DNA of 64,000 nt from Acidobacteriota bacterium (GCA_009840635.1 VXNL01000014.1:22248-86247), one strand, 5' to 3'. Counted from the first letter of the stretch, positions 7,460-15,698 are shown. Program-made: numbers and translations. Notes: a model not told the origin generated them from the letters alone.

Positions 7460-8929
7460 CTACTTCAGGAAGTCCACCGCCCCGAACTTGCGCGCCAGGG
7501 CGACCGACCAGGAGGGGCGGTAGAGCGGCTCGGCGGAGTTCGGCCGGTCCCGCACGATGAACCGGCCGCTGCCCGGCTGGGCGCGCGGCTGGCCGTCCCG
7601 GACCACCACCTCGCCGCGCCGGAGCACGGTCTCCGGGAATCCCTTGATCTGGCGGCCCTCGTAGGGCGAGTAGCCGACCTGGTCGTGGAGGTCGGCCCAG
7701 CGGATGTCCACCACTTGGTCCGGGTTCCAGATCGCGAGGTCGGCGTCGCTTCCGGGAGCGATCGTCCCCTTCTTCGGATAGAGGCCGAAGAGCCGCGCCG
7801 GCGTCTCGCAGCAGACGGCGACGAAGCGCTGGAGGCTGATCCGCGCCTTGCCGACGCCCTCGGAGAAGAGCAGCGGCATCCGCAGCTCGACGCCCGGAAC
7901 CCCGTTGCAGATCTTCGGGAACGGCGGCTCGGGCCCCCAGGCCAGCTTCCCCTTGTCGTCGAAGCTGTAGGGCGCGTGGTCCGAACTGACCACGTCGAAC
8001 GTGCCGTCGACGATCCCCTCCCAGAGCGCCTCCTGGCACTCCTGGTCGCGGGGCGCGGGGCTGCAGCAGAACTTCGCGCCCTCCATCCCCGGCTTGTCGA
8101 GGTCCTCGGCGGTCAGCAGCAGGTACTGCGGGCACGTCTCGGCGAAGACCTTGAGCCCGCGCCGGCGCGCGGCGCCGATCTCCTCCGCGGCTTCCTTCGA
8201 GGAGACGTGGACGATGTAGAGCGGCGCGTCCACGAGTTCGGCGAGGTCGATAGCGCGGCCGGTCGCCTCGCTCTCGGCGAGCTTGGGGTGGCCGGCGGCG
8301 TGGAACTTGGGGGCCTGGTGCCCTTCCCCGACGAGGCGATCCGAGAGCCAGCCGATCATGTCGTGGTTCTCGGCGTGGACCATGGTGAGGGCGCCCATGC
8401 GCCGCGCCGCGGCCAGCACCTCGAGGAACTGGCGGTCGTCGAGACGCACCAGGTCGTAGGTCATGTAGATCTTGAAGGAGACGACGCCCCCGGCGACGAG
8501 CTCCGGGATCTCCTCCTCGAGGGCCTGCGGCGTCGGATCCGCGACGATGAGGTGGAACCCGTAGTCGGAGACCGCCTTCGGCCCCGCCGCCGCGTGGTAA
8601 GCGGCAACGACCTCCCGCGGCGACGCCCCCTTCCCCTGCACCGCGAAGGAGAGGACGGTCGTCGTCCCGCCGCAGACCGCCGAGACGGTGCCCGAGTGGT
8701 AGTCGTCGGCGCACATCAACCCCATCGAGGACTTCTGCTCGATGTGGGTGTGGGCGTCCACACCCCCCGGAATGACGAGTCGGCCCTCGGCGGAGAGCTC
8801 CTCCTCGCCGCGTCCCAGTCCCGGCTCGACGGCCCGGACCACTCCGCCGCTGATGCCCACGTCCGCGGACCGGATCCCGTCGGCGGTGACGACCGTCCCG
8901 CCGCGCACCACAGTGTCGAAATCAGCCAT
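7460..8929 (-). CDS. D-hydantoinase / dihydropyrimidinase
   Basis: This 489-residue cyclic amidohydrolase opens hydantoin or dihydropyrimidine rings to N-carbamoyl acids. The di-metal site is complete: His60 and His62 (DAHTHIE), the carboxylated lysine Lys153 in FKIYMTY with Tyr155, His185 (HAENHD), His241 (VHVSS) and Asp317 (SSDHAPY). Length and motif order match the hydantoinase/dihydropyrimidinase family rather than dihydroorotase or allantoinase. With the D-carbamoylase on the same strand it would convert 5-substituted hydantoins to D-amino acids. A dihydropyrimidinase role in pyrimidine catabolism remains possible. Confidence 0.88.
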   Translation of the reverse strand: MADFDTVVRGGTVVTADGIRSADVGISGGVVRAVEPGLGRGEEELSAEGRLVIPGGVDAHTHIEQKSSMGLMCADDYHSGTVSAVCGGTTTVLSFAVQGKGASPREVVAAYHAAAGPKAVSDYGFHLIVADPTPQALEEEIPELVAGGVVSFKIYMTYDLVRLDDRQFLEVLAAARRMGALTMVHAENHDMIGWLSDRLVGEGHQAPKFHAAGHPKLAESEATGRAIDLAELVDAPLYIVHVSSKEAAEEIGAARRRGLKVFAETCPQYLLLTAEDLDKPGMEGAKFCCSPAPRDQECQEALWEGIVDGTFDVVSSDHAPYSFDDKGKLAWGPEPPFPKICNGVPGVELRMPLLFSEGVGKARISLQRFVAVCCETPARLFGLYPKKGTIAPGSDADLAIWNPDQVVDIRWADLHDQVGYSPYEGRQIKGFPETVLRRGEVVVRDGQPRAQPGSGRFIVRDRPNSAEPLYRPSWSVALARKFGAVDFLK

Positions 8930-8955
8930 CGGAAGCGCGCGATTCTAAGGCGAAA

Positions 8956-9036
8956 CGGCTTGGAACGCCGGTCTCCAGACCGGCACGCGCGGTGCCCCCC
9001 CCACCGGGAGAACTGGCGCTCCGCGCACGTCGCAAC
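8956..9036 (-). repeat. Double-hairpin dispersed element, copy 2
   Basis: Read on the minus strand, this has GTTGCGACGTGCGCGG, a longer loop, CACCGCGC, then hairpin GCCGGTC-TGGA-GACCGGC and the tail GTTCCAAGCC. The stem of hairpin 2 differs from copy 1 on both arms, and pairing is kept. The opening GTTGCGACGTGCGCGG is shared with the copy at 15774. Confidence 0.8.
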
Positions 9037-9099
9037 CCCACTCATCCTCACGACCCAGCCGGCCGGGAACGCCGCCTCCAGGCCGAAACGGTGGCGCGA

Positions 9100-9159
9100 C
9101 GGCTTGGAACGCCGGCTTCAGCCGGCACCGCTGCGCGGAGCGCAGCGAGCGCGCGTCCC
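9100..9159 (-). repeat. Double-hairpin dispersed element, copy 3
   Basis: Minus orientation. Hairpin 1 is CGCTGCG-CTCCG-CGCAGCG. Hairpin 2 is GCCGGC-TGAA-GCCGGC, followed by GTTCCAAGCC. It lies head-to-tail with copy 2 about 60 bases away. Confidence 0.8.
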
Positions 9160-9230
9160 GTCGATGGCAGACGCGGCGGATGCCTCGAGTCAATGACGAT
9201 CGATGGCCATCCTCAGATTGCCGGGAATAT

Positions 9231-9271
9231 TTGACAAGTAACGTAATAAATAGCGATCATATAGCATGATC
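9231..9271 (+). promoter_or_regulatory. AT-rich promoter region and dyad over the start of the AAA ATPase gene
   Basis: TTGACA at 9231-9236 matches a -35 consensus, but no -10 box at ideal spacing is evident (TATAGC at 9260 is too far). A perfect 6-bp inverted repeat, GATCAT-atagc-ATGATC (9255-9271), straddles the ATG at 9266. It could be an operator or a translation-blocking hairpin. Function is inferred only from position. Confidence 0.35.
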
Positions 9272-10615
9272 CCCCGGCGCGTCCTCCAAGATCTCCGGGC
9301 GTGGCGGCGGCGCGCCGACCGCAAGCCCCTCGTGCTCCGGGGCGCACGGCAGGTGGGCAAGACGACGGCGGTGGACGCCTTCGGAGGCGAGTTCCGGCAG
9401 TACGTGTCGCTGAATCTCGACCATCCCGGCGACCGCGAGATCTTCGACCAGGGACTGCCGCTCTCGCGGACGCTGGAGGCGATCCTGTTTCTCAAGGGCG
9501 CCGACCCCTCCGAGCCGGACACCCTCCTGTTTCTCGACGAAATCCAGAACTCGCCCCACGCCGTCCAGTTGCTTCGCTACTTCGCCGAAGAGCGTCCCGA
9601 CCTCGCGGTGGTTGCGGCTGGATCGCTGCTCGAAACCACCCTCGAACGCCACCAGCTCAGCTTTCCGGTCGGCCGCGTTGAGCTCCTCTACCTCTATCCG
9701 CTGACCTTCGCGGAGGTTGCCGCCGTTGCCTTCGACAAATCTTCCGACGCGCTGGCGGAGATCCCTTGCCCGGATTACGCGCTGTCGCCACTGCGACGGC
9801 TGTTCCGGGACTATGCGCTGGTGGGCGGGATGCCGGAGATTGCCGCCGCGTATCTGGACCATCGCGATCTCGGCCGGCTGACCCGGCTCTACGAGGGTCT
9901 GCTCGTCTCCTTTGCGGACGACGCGGCCAAGTACGCCCGGAATCCCGCCCAGCTTGGCCAGCTCCGGCATGTCATCGAGACCGCGCCGTTCGTCGCCGGT
10001 GAGCGGATCTCGTTCCAGGGGTTTGGCGGCTCGGCCTACCGCTCGCGGGAAATGGCCGAGGTGCTGCGGAGCCTCGAGCGGGCGATGCTCCTCTTCCTCC
10101 TGCACCCCACGACGGCAACCGTCCTCCCCGCCCTCCCGGACCGGCGCAAGTCTCCGCGTCTCCTCTATCTCGATACCGGCCTGATGAACTACCGCGCCGG
10201 GCTGCAATCCGGTTTCCTGGGGACGGCCGGTCTCGGGGCTCTGTACCGGGGTCGGCTGGCCGAACACCTCGTGGGCCAGGAGCTGATGGCCGCCGATCTC
10301 TCAAGCGGCCGCAAACCGATCTTCTGGGTGCGCGCCAAGCCCGGCGCGACTGCCGAGGTGGACTATCTGTACGCGTACCGTGGCCGGCTCACGCCGGTCG
10401 AGATCAAGTCCGGCAAGAGCGGCGCCCTCCGCTCGCTCCATCAGTTCATGGAGCGCGCAGATCACGATCTGGCGGTGCGGTTGTGGGATGGCGACGTCCT
10501 CCTCCACTCGGCGAAGACACCCGGCGGCCGACGATTCCGGCTGCTCAACCTGCCGTTCTTCCTCGTTCACCAACTCGACGCCTATCTCGATTGGGTGGAG
10601 CGGCGAAACGCCTGA
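9266..10615 (+). CDS. AAA family ATPase with DUF4143 C-terminal domain
   Basis: This 449-residue protein has an AAA_14 ATPase domain with Walker A GARQVGKT (26-33) and Walker B LLFLDEIQ (about 90-97). DUF4143 follows, ending in a PD-(D/E)xK-like stretch (EVDYLYAYRGRLTPVEIKSG). These solitary ATPases are widespread in bacteria and archaea and their role is unknown. A nuclease-like C-terminus invites a DNA-related guess, which is not evidence. It has no operon partner, and its upstream DNA is AT-rich compared with its neighbours, which fits lateral acquisition. A second, divergent member of the family lies at 13183-14352. Confidence 0.87.
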   Translation: MIPRRVLQDLRAWRRRADRKPLVLRGARQVGKTTAVDAFGGEFRQYVSLNLDHPGDREIFDQGLPLSRTLEAILFLKGADPSEPDTLLFLDEIQNSPHAVQLLRYFAEERPDLAVVAAGSLLETTLERHQLSFPVGRVELLYLYPLTFAEVAAVAFDKSSDALAEIPCPDYALSPLRRLFRDYALVGGMPEIAAAYLDHRDLGRLTRLYEGLLVSFADDAAKYARNPAQLGQLRHVIETAPFVAGERISFQGFGGSAYRSREMAEVLRSLERAMLLFLLHPTTATVLPALPDRRKSPRLLYLDTGLMNYRAGLQSGFLGTAGLGALYRGRLAEHLVGQELMAADLSSGRKPIFWVRAKPGATAEVDYLYAYRGRLTPVEIKSGKSGALRSLHQFMERADHDLAVRLWDGDVLLHSAKTPGGRRFRLLNLPFFLVHQLDAYLDWVERRNA

Positions 10616-10669
10616 ACGGCATCATCCCCACCGCCCGATCCCGCGCGGCCCAAGAGCTCCCCCGCCAGC

Positions 10670-11230
10670 TCACGACATGAGTTGCAGCAGCCGGGTCGTC
10701 GTGTTCCAGTTGCGGATCGTCATCTCCTGATACACCGGCATCGAGACCAGCCGGCTGAGGTAGCTCCGGGAGGCTTGGGCGATCAGCCTGGAGAAGTAGA
10801 GGACGCCCTCACCCGCCCACGCCCGGTCCACGCCGGGCCTGACCCGGACCTCGCCCATGGCGTCCTGCGCCGTCAGGGTGTCCCTCAGGAAGATGGCGTC
10901 ATAGCGATGCCGATCGGGTTGCGAGCCGAACCCTGCGGGCGCTCCGCTGACCACCGCCTCCATCTGCCGGCGGGAACGCAAGACAACCTTTCCCGGGTAG
11001 TCGAACGCCGAGGCCAGCATCTCCTCGATTCGCATCGTCAAGGCGGCGGGCGTCGAGTCCGGGGCGCGGAAGATCACATTGCCGCTCTGGATGTAGGTGA
11101 CGACATCGCGGAACCCCTGGGTCTCGAAACAGCGGCGGAGCTCCGCCATCCTGATGATGTTCTTGCCGCCGACGTTGATGCCGCGCAGGAGAGCGACGTA
11201 GATCTCCTCGGAAGCGGTACGCGCGGTCAT
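10670..11230 (-). CDS. DUF1697 family protein
   Basis: This 186-residue cytoplasmic protein matches the DUF1697 family. The N-terminal YVALLRGINVGGKNIIRM and the following TYIQSGNVIF are its diagnostic stretches, and a C-terminal NWNTTTRL closes it. Length is normal for the family. No biochemical function is established. It is convergent with the AAA ATPase gene and is followed on the same strand by an unrelated exported protein gene, so operon context says little. Confidence 0.85.
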   Translation of the reverse strand: MTARTASEEIYVALLRGINVGGKNIIRMAELRRCFETQGFRDVVTYIQSGNVIFRAPDSTPAALTMRIEEMLASAFDYPGKVVLRSRRQMEAVVSGAPAGFGSQPDRHRYDAIFLRDTLTAQDAMGEVRVRPGVDRAWAGEGVLYFSRLIAQASRSYLSRLVSMPVYQEMTIRNWNTTTRLLQLMS

Positions 11231-11266
11231 CTCCCCCTCGGAGCGCGGTCCGGCGCGTGAACTCCC

Positions 11267-11755
11267 CTAGTCCCGCACCACCCGGCCGAACATGAAGCCA
11301 CCCACCTCGCCGTGGTCCCAGGTACCCCCGTAGCGGTCCCCGTCGAACACGATCGTGGCGCCGAACTCCTCCCCGAGTCCGGGGATCTCGACGTCCACCA
11401 TCCGGATCATGGGCACGTCGCCGGCCCAGAGGATCGGCACCACCACCGGCAGCGTGACGTCGGTATTCCCGTAGGTGATCCGGGCGTCGAACCGCCAGCG
11501 GTCGCCATCCAGCTTGGTGACCCCCGCGATCTCGTAGCGGTCGCGGTAGACGCCCTCCCGGGGCTCCGGCCAGGCAACGGTGAACTGCCCGTCGAGCACC
11601 ACCTCCCGCATGCTCTCGGAAAAGGCGCGCTCCCGCTCTTCGAGGCTCGCCTCCGGGGCGACCCTCCCTACGCCGATCCCCGAAGCAAGCCAGCCGGCGC
11701 CCCAGGCGAGGGCAAGCAGCGCCACGAGTGCCGCGATCTTCAGGATGGTGCGCAT
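11267..11755 (-). CDS. Hypothetical exported or membrane-anchored protein
   Basis: I do not recognise this 162-residue protein. Residues 5-30 form one hydrophobic helix (signal peptide or anchor) with no lipobox cysteine. The remainder is a hydrophilic, beta-rich domain with FTVAWPEPREGVYRDRYEI and a C-terminal GGTWDHGEVGGFMFG stretch. It lies 36 bases upstream of the DUF1697 gene on the same strand and is divergent from the dehydrogenase gene. Its compact size suggests a small periplasmic domain. Confidence 0.6.
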   Translation of the reverse strand: MRTILKIAALVALLALAWGAGWLASGIGVGRVAPEASLEERERAFSESMREVVLDGQFTVAWPEPREGVYRDRYEIAGVTKLDGDRWRFDARITYGNTDVTLPVVVPILWAGDVPMIRMVDVEIPGLGEEFGATIVFDGDRYGGTWDHGEVGGFMFGRVVRD

Positions 11756-11822
11756 GTCGGGCCTCCCAGGCGGGCGTGACGTTAGCAGCAGCCCGAGGGG
11801 CGCCCGCTATCCTGTTTCGCCC

Positions 11823-13163
11823 ATGAACGCATCGACTCCGGAACCCCTGGACCGGAGGCCGACGCCAGAAGAACAGTCGGCTGCCGCCGAACACCTCGGG
11901 CGGGCGGAGCGGCAGGCGGCACGGTCGCGGCGGATTCCGGAGGGAGTGACCGGATCCGAGGTCGAGAGCGCCGCGGTCGTGGGCTTCGGGACCATGGGGC
12001 GCGGGATCGCGATGTCCTTCGCCGCCGCCCGAATCCCGGTGGTGGTCTACGAGGAATCGGACGAGGCCTGGGTCCGGGGCGAAGCGGCGGTCGCCGGGAG
12101 CCTTTCCCGCGCCGTGGGCCGGGGGAAGATCGACGCCGCGGAAGCGGAGGCGCGGCTGCGGAGGATCCGCCGCGCCGAAGGGTTCGAGGACTTCGGCGGC
12201 GCGGACTTCTTCGTGGAGGCGGTCTTCGAGGAGATGGCCGTCAAGCAGGATGTCTTCGCCCGTCTTGACCAGGTCGCGCAGCCTGGCGCGGTCCTCGCGA
12301 CGAATACCTCTTCGCTCGACGTGGACGCCATCGCGGCCGCCACCGACCGGCCGGAAGCGGTCGTCGGAACGCACTTCTTCAGCCCGGCCCACGTCATGCG
12401 CCTCCTGGAGGTGGTGGTGGGCGACGCCACGTCGCCGGAAACGCTCGCCACCGCAATGTCCCTCGGCGTCCGGCTCGGCAAGGCGCCGGTGCCGGTCGGC
12501 GTCTGCGACGGCTTCGTGGGCAACCGGATGCTCTACGCCTACCGCCGGCAGGCGGACCGGCTGCTGCTGGAGGGCGCGCTCCCCGAGCAGATCGACGGGG
12601 CGCTTCAGGGCTTCGGGTTCCGGATGGGTCCCTTCGCGGTGGCCGACCTGGCGGGACTCGACATCGGGCAGGCCGTGCGGCAGCGGCTCGCTGCCGAGGC
12701 GGCCACCCGGGGCGAACCGCCGCCACCGCCGAACGTGGCGGACCGGCTCTGCGAACGGGGACGTCTCGGCCAGAAAACGGGTGCCGGCTTCTACCGGTAC
12801 GAGCCCGGGGACCGGACGCCCCAGTCCGATCCGGAGGTGGCCGAGATTGCACGCCGGGAGTCCGCCGGTCTGGGAATCGAACGGCGGGAGGTGGAAAGCC
12901 GAGAAATCCTCGAGCGGTGTCTCTTCGCGCTCGTGAACGAGGGAGCCGAGATCCTCGGCGAGGGGATCGCGGAACGCGAGGCCGACGTGGACGTGGTCTG
13001 GGCGCTCGGCTACGGGTTCCCGAGGGAGCGGGGCGGCCCGATGTACTGGGCCCGCCAGGTCGGCCTTCCCGAAGTGGTCAGCGCGCTCGACCGGATGGCC
13101 CACGCCACCGGTGATCCGCGTCTCGAGCCGTCCCGGGGTCTCTTGGAACTCGCCGTCCGCTGA
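11823..13163 (+). CDS. 3-hydroxyacyl-CoA dehydrogenase (stand-alone)
   Basis: This 446-residue NAD-dependent dehydrogenase oxidises L-3-hydroxyacyl-CoA in fatty-acid beta-oxidation. A Rossmann domain carries GFGTMGRGIA (54-63) and the catalytic histidine segment HFFSPAHVMRLLEVV. Two C-terminal 3HCDH repeats follow, the first with DGFVGNRM and the second with GYGFPRERGGP. It corresponds to the dehydrogenase half of FadB/FadJ with no crotonase domain. The ATG at 11823 leaves a polar N-terminal extension of about 45 residues; the longer open frame upstream overlaps the divergent gene and was not used. No other beta-oxidation gene is adjacent. Confidence 0.88.
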   Translation: MNASTPEPLDRRPTPEEQSAAAEHLGRAERQAARSRRIPEGVTGSEVESAAVVGFGTMGRGIAMSFAAARIPVVVYEESDEAWVRGEAAVAGSLSRAVGRGKIDAAEAEARLRRIRRAEGFEDFGGADFFVEAVFEEMAVKQDVFARLDQVAQPGAVLATNTSSLDVDAIAAATDRPEAVVGTHFFSPAHVMRLLEVVVGDATSPETLATAMSLGVRLGKAPVPVGVCDGFVGNRMLYAYRRQADRLLLEGALPEQIDGALQGFGFRMGPFAVADLAGLDIGQAVRQRLAAEAATRGEPPPPPNVADRLCERGRLGQKTGAGFYRYEPGDRTPQSDPEVAEIARRESAGLGIERREVESREILERCLFALVNEGAEILGEGIAEREADVDVVWALGYGFPRERGGPMYWARQVGLPEVVSALDRMAHATGDPRLEPSRGLLELAVR

Positions 13164-13182
13164 GCTGGCTCAGCCGACCCGC

Positions 13183-14352
13183 TCAGAGGTCGCGGACGAG
13201 GCCCGCCATTTCGCGGAGGCTGATGGCCTCGACGCCACGCTGGATCGGGAATCGTTCCTCACCCCCGTACACCACGAAGGCGCGCTCCGCGTTCAGATCA
13301 CGGCGGGCGATGGCGAAGCCCGAGGACAGGCGCGGGCTGGATGATCGCTTGATCTCGATGACCCAGGGACGTAGGTTTCCGGGCGGGTCGAGCACCAGAT
13401 CGGCCTCGGCGCCGGTCGCGGTCCGGTAGAACGAGGGCAACACCCCCCACGGTGCGGCGCCCAGGATCGTCTCGATCACGAAGCCCTCCCAACTCGGGCC
13501 GGCCACCGGATGGCCAAGCAGCGCGTTCAGATCGGCGACCCGGAGCAGAGCGTGTGCGAGGCCGCTGTCCCGCACATAGACCCGAGGAGACTTCACGAGT
13601 CGCTTCTTCACGTTCGCGTGGCGGGGCGGGAGGCGGCGGACCAAGAGTATTCCGGCCAACAGATCCAGATAACTGACGACCGTGGGAGCGCTGATTCCCA
13701 ACCCGCTGGCGAGTCGCGCGGCATTCAACAACCCGCCCTGGCCGTGGGCGAGCATCATCCAGAGTCTTTCGAGGGTGAGCGGCGGGACGCGGGGATAGAA
13801 CTCGGGGGCATCGCGCTCCAGATAGGTGCGGACCAGGTTCCGGCGATAGATGAGGCTGTCCTCGTCGCTCTTCGCGAGGAAGCTGAGCGGGAGGCCGCCC
13901 CGAACCCACAGCCGGGTCGCGGCCTCGAACGTGGGTTCCACCTCAAGGACGCTGAGGGGGCCGAGGTCCACATACTCGATCCGGCCCGCAAGGCTTTCCG
14001 ACTGCTTTAGAAACGGAATCGAAGCCGACCCGAGGACCAGGAAACGACCCACACCCTTGCCCACGCGACGTCCCTCATCGACCAGAACGCGGAGTTCGGC
14101 GAAGATCTCCGGCATCTTGTGGATCTCATCGAGGACGACCAATCGGTCCTGGTTGGCGCGGACGAAGAGAGGCACATCCGCGAGCTGATCCCGGTCCGCC
14201 GTGCTCTCGAGATCCAGGACGACCGCGTCAGATCGCTCGGCAATGGCGCGGGCCAGCGTGGTCTTGCCGGCCTGGCGCGGACCGAGGAGGGCAACGACCG
14301 CCTGTCGGCCGAGGGCGGCGCGGATCTCTTCGGAGGCCTTACGGGGAATCAT
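13183..14352 (-). CDS. AAA family ATPase with DUF4143 domain, second copy
   Basis: This 389-residue protein has the same architecture as the gene at 9266: Walker A GPRQAGKT (24-31), Walker B LVVLDEIHKMPE (about 71-82), a winged-helix-like middle, DUF4143, and a terminal EADLVLDPPGNLRPWVIEIK motif resembling PD-(D/E)xK. Both proteins start MIPR, but they belong to clearly different subgroups and are not recent duplicates. Function is unknown. It is convergent with the dehydrogenase gene and preceded by an AT-rich gap. Confidence 0.87.
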   Translation of the reverse strand: MIPRKASEEIRAALGRQAVVALLGPRQAGKTTLARAIAERSDAVVLDLESTADRDQLADVPLFVRANQDRLVVLDEIHKMPEIFAELRVLVDEGRRVGKGVGRFLVLGSASIPFLKQSESLAGRIEYVDLGPLSVLEVEPTFEAATRLWVRGGLPLSFLAKSDEDSLIYRRNLVRTYLERDAPEFYPRVPPLTLERLWMMLAHGQGGLLNAARLASGLGISAPTVVSYLDLLAGILLVRRLPPRHANVKKRLVKSPRVYVRDSGLAHALLRVADLNALLGHPVAGPSWEGFVIETILGAAPWGVLPSFYRTATGAEADLVLDPPGNLRPWVIEIKRSSSPRLSSGFAIARRDLNAERAFVVYGGEERFPIQRGVEAISLREMAGLVRDL

Positions 14353-14616
14353 TCATGCAAATCATAATACAGATTTTAGAAATGCGTGATTTGATGGAAT
14401 CTACGACGAGTACAACGGAATTATTGCCAACCATGCAAATCGAAAAAACGTCGATCCTCAACCGCCACATCGCCGATTCGGCGTATCTCGACATCCCACC
14501 CGAATCGAAATCCCACCTGAAGGCCCCGTTGACAGGAGCATTGAAGGCAATTGATCTCATCCCCTCGCTGCAATTAGGTTTGCAAGGGTCCGGGAGCAAC
14601 AGAAAGGAGATTCGTC
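14353..14616. other. AT-rich intergenic stretch between divergent ATPase and antitoxin genes
   Basis: This 264-base gap is markedly richer in A and T than the genome around it, especially 14350-14460. A plus-strand open frame runs through it, but the codon pattern does not look coding. A good ribosome site (AAAGGAG) just before 14617 serves the antitoxin gene. The composition suggests imported DNA or a promoter region. Confidence 0.5.
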
Positions 14617-14850
14617 ATGGTGCAATCCACGGTCACATCCAAGTGGCAAACGACGCTGCCTCAGCCGGTCCGGAAGGCGCTGGGGCTGCGTCCGGGTGAT
14701 CGGGTCCGCTATTTCGTCCTCGATGATGAGGTGCGGATCGTGGCCGTCCGCCCGCTCCGGCGACTGTTCGGTGCGCTCCGGTACGACGGGCCGCCGGTAA
14801 CGCTTGAGGACATGGAGCGAGCCATTGCCGGGCAGGCGAGCTGGCAGTGA
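14617..14850 (+). CDS. SpoVT/AbrB-domain antitoxin
   Basis: This 77-residue protein has a SpoVT-AbrB DNA-binding domain (TVTSKWQTTLPQPVRKALGL, then GDRVRYFVLDDEVRI). Such proteins repress their own operon and neutralise a PIN-domain ribonuclease made by the next gene. A strong Shine-Dalgarno AAAGGAG precedes the ATG. The stop overlaps the GTG of the following PIN reading frame (GTGA), the standard coupled arrangement. Its partner is interrupted by a stop codon, so this may be an orphan antitoxin. Confidence 0.85.
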   Translation: MVQSTVTSKWQTTLPQPVRKALGLRPGDRVRYFVLDDEVRIVAVRPLRRLFGALRYDGPPVTLEDMERAIAGQASWQ

Positions 14851-15254
14851 TCGCAGTCGATACCAACGTCCTGGTTCGCTATCTGGTCGCGGACCATCCG
14901 ACGCGGGCCAAGGTCGCGCGCGAGCGGCCGGCCGAACCGAGCTCCGACCGGCCGGGTTTCATCTGCCGGGAGGTGATGATCGAGCTGGTCTGAGTGCTGC
15001 GGCGAGCCTACGGGTTCGCACGCGAGCAGATCTGCCGGAAAGTCGAGGAACTGCTCGCCACGGAGGCACTGGAGATCGAAGCGGCGCACGACACGGCCCG
15101 CGCCGCCCTTCGGTATCGAAGAGGAGACGCGGATTTTGCCGACTCCATGATTCTGGGCGCTGCCCGGCGGACCGGCGCGTCCACGGTCTGGACCTTTGAT
15201 CGTTCCATGGCCCGGCTCGACGGCGTTTTCCTGCTGGAGGGGGCCAATTCGTAG
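14847..15254 (+). pseudogene. PIN-domain toxin gene interrupted by an in-frame TGA
   Basis: Reading from the GTG coupled to the antitoxin gives IAVDTNVLVRYL, a normal PIN N-terminus with the first catalytic aspartate. At 14991-14993 a TGA replaces the tryptophan codon expected in the family stretch ELVWVLRRAYGF. The same frame then resumes as VLRRAYGF and continues through YRRGDADFADSMI and TVWTFDR to a normal end. There is one nonsense change and no frameshift. Either piece alone would lack part of the acidic active site. A GTG right after the TGA could restart translation but would yield a headless protein. Confidence 0.85.
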
Positions 15255-15270
15255 GCGAGGCGGGGCGTAG

Positions 15271-15642
15271 CTACGAGGACCGCGAGGAAGAACGTTCGGA
15301 GGGCGCGTGCATCGGGTTTTCTCCTCCTGTCGGCCCATAGAAGATCACCCAGGCTTTGAACGACGCGTCGAAGTCGAAGAACCGGTGCGGGACGCCGGCG
15401 GGGACGAAGAAGAAGTCTCCGGGCCGGAAAGGCACGGTTTCGTCACCCATGCGGAAACGGCCTTCACCTTCCAGGATCACGTAGCACTCGTCCTGGTCAT
15501 GGGGCTCCTGGGGATCCGTGCCCTCCGGGGCGTAGAGCCCCACTTCGAGAGTCCCACGGTTCAGGGCGATGAAGTAGCGGTCGTCGGGGAGTTGGGCGGC
15601 GCAGTCGGCGGGGGAGAACTTGTGGCAGGCGGTGCGGCTCAT
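15271..15642 (-). CDS. Small cupin-domain protein
   Basis: This 123-residue single-domain cupin carries motif 1 (HDQDECYVILEGEGRFRMGDE) and motif 2 (PGDFFFVPAGVPHRFFDF) with the usual metal-binding His, Glu and His. I chose the ATG at 15642 because the cupin fold starts soon after it and the longer frame begins in repeat-rich DNA. Function is not readable from the fold; small cupins bind metals and act as isomerases, oxygenases or sensors. It is convergent with the broken toxin gene. Confidence 0.8.
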   Translation of the reverse strand: MSRTACHKFSPADCAAQLPDDRYFIALNRGTLEVGLYAPEGTDPQEPHDQDECYVILEGEGRFRMGDETVPFRPGDFFFVPAGVPHRFFDFDASFKAWVIFYGPTGGENPMHAPSERSSSRSS

Positions 15643-15698
15643 GGGTTGAGGGTAGCGACGGGGCCGAACACACCCTACGGCCACTCAGCGCGAAGCGT

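Larger units (their letters stand above)
8930..9265. other. Gene-free divergent region filled with repeats and an AT-rich promoter stretch
   Basis: This 336-base gap separates two divergently transcribed genes. Two minus-oriented copies of the double-hairpin element occupy 8956-9036 and 9100-9159, with a decayed fragment around 9058-9085. The right-hand 60 bases switch abruptly to AT-rich sequence in front of the AAA ATPase gene. I see no convincing small ORF or RNA gene in it. Confidence 0.7.

Noticed and set aside
10899..13103. 734-codon minus-strand open frame opposite the dehydrogenase gene
   Set aside because: It is antisense to a complete 3-hydroxyacyl-CoA dehydrogenase and overlaps two minus-strand genes in another frame.
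14991..14993. TGA read as tryptophan or selenocysteine
   Set aside because: Tryptophan is encoded by TGG throughout the window and TGA serves as an ordinary stop elsewhere. There is no selenocysteine machinery or context.
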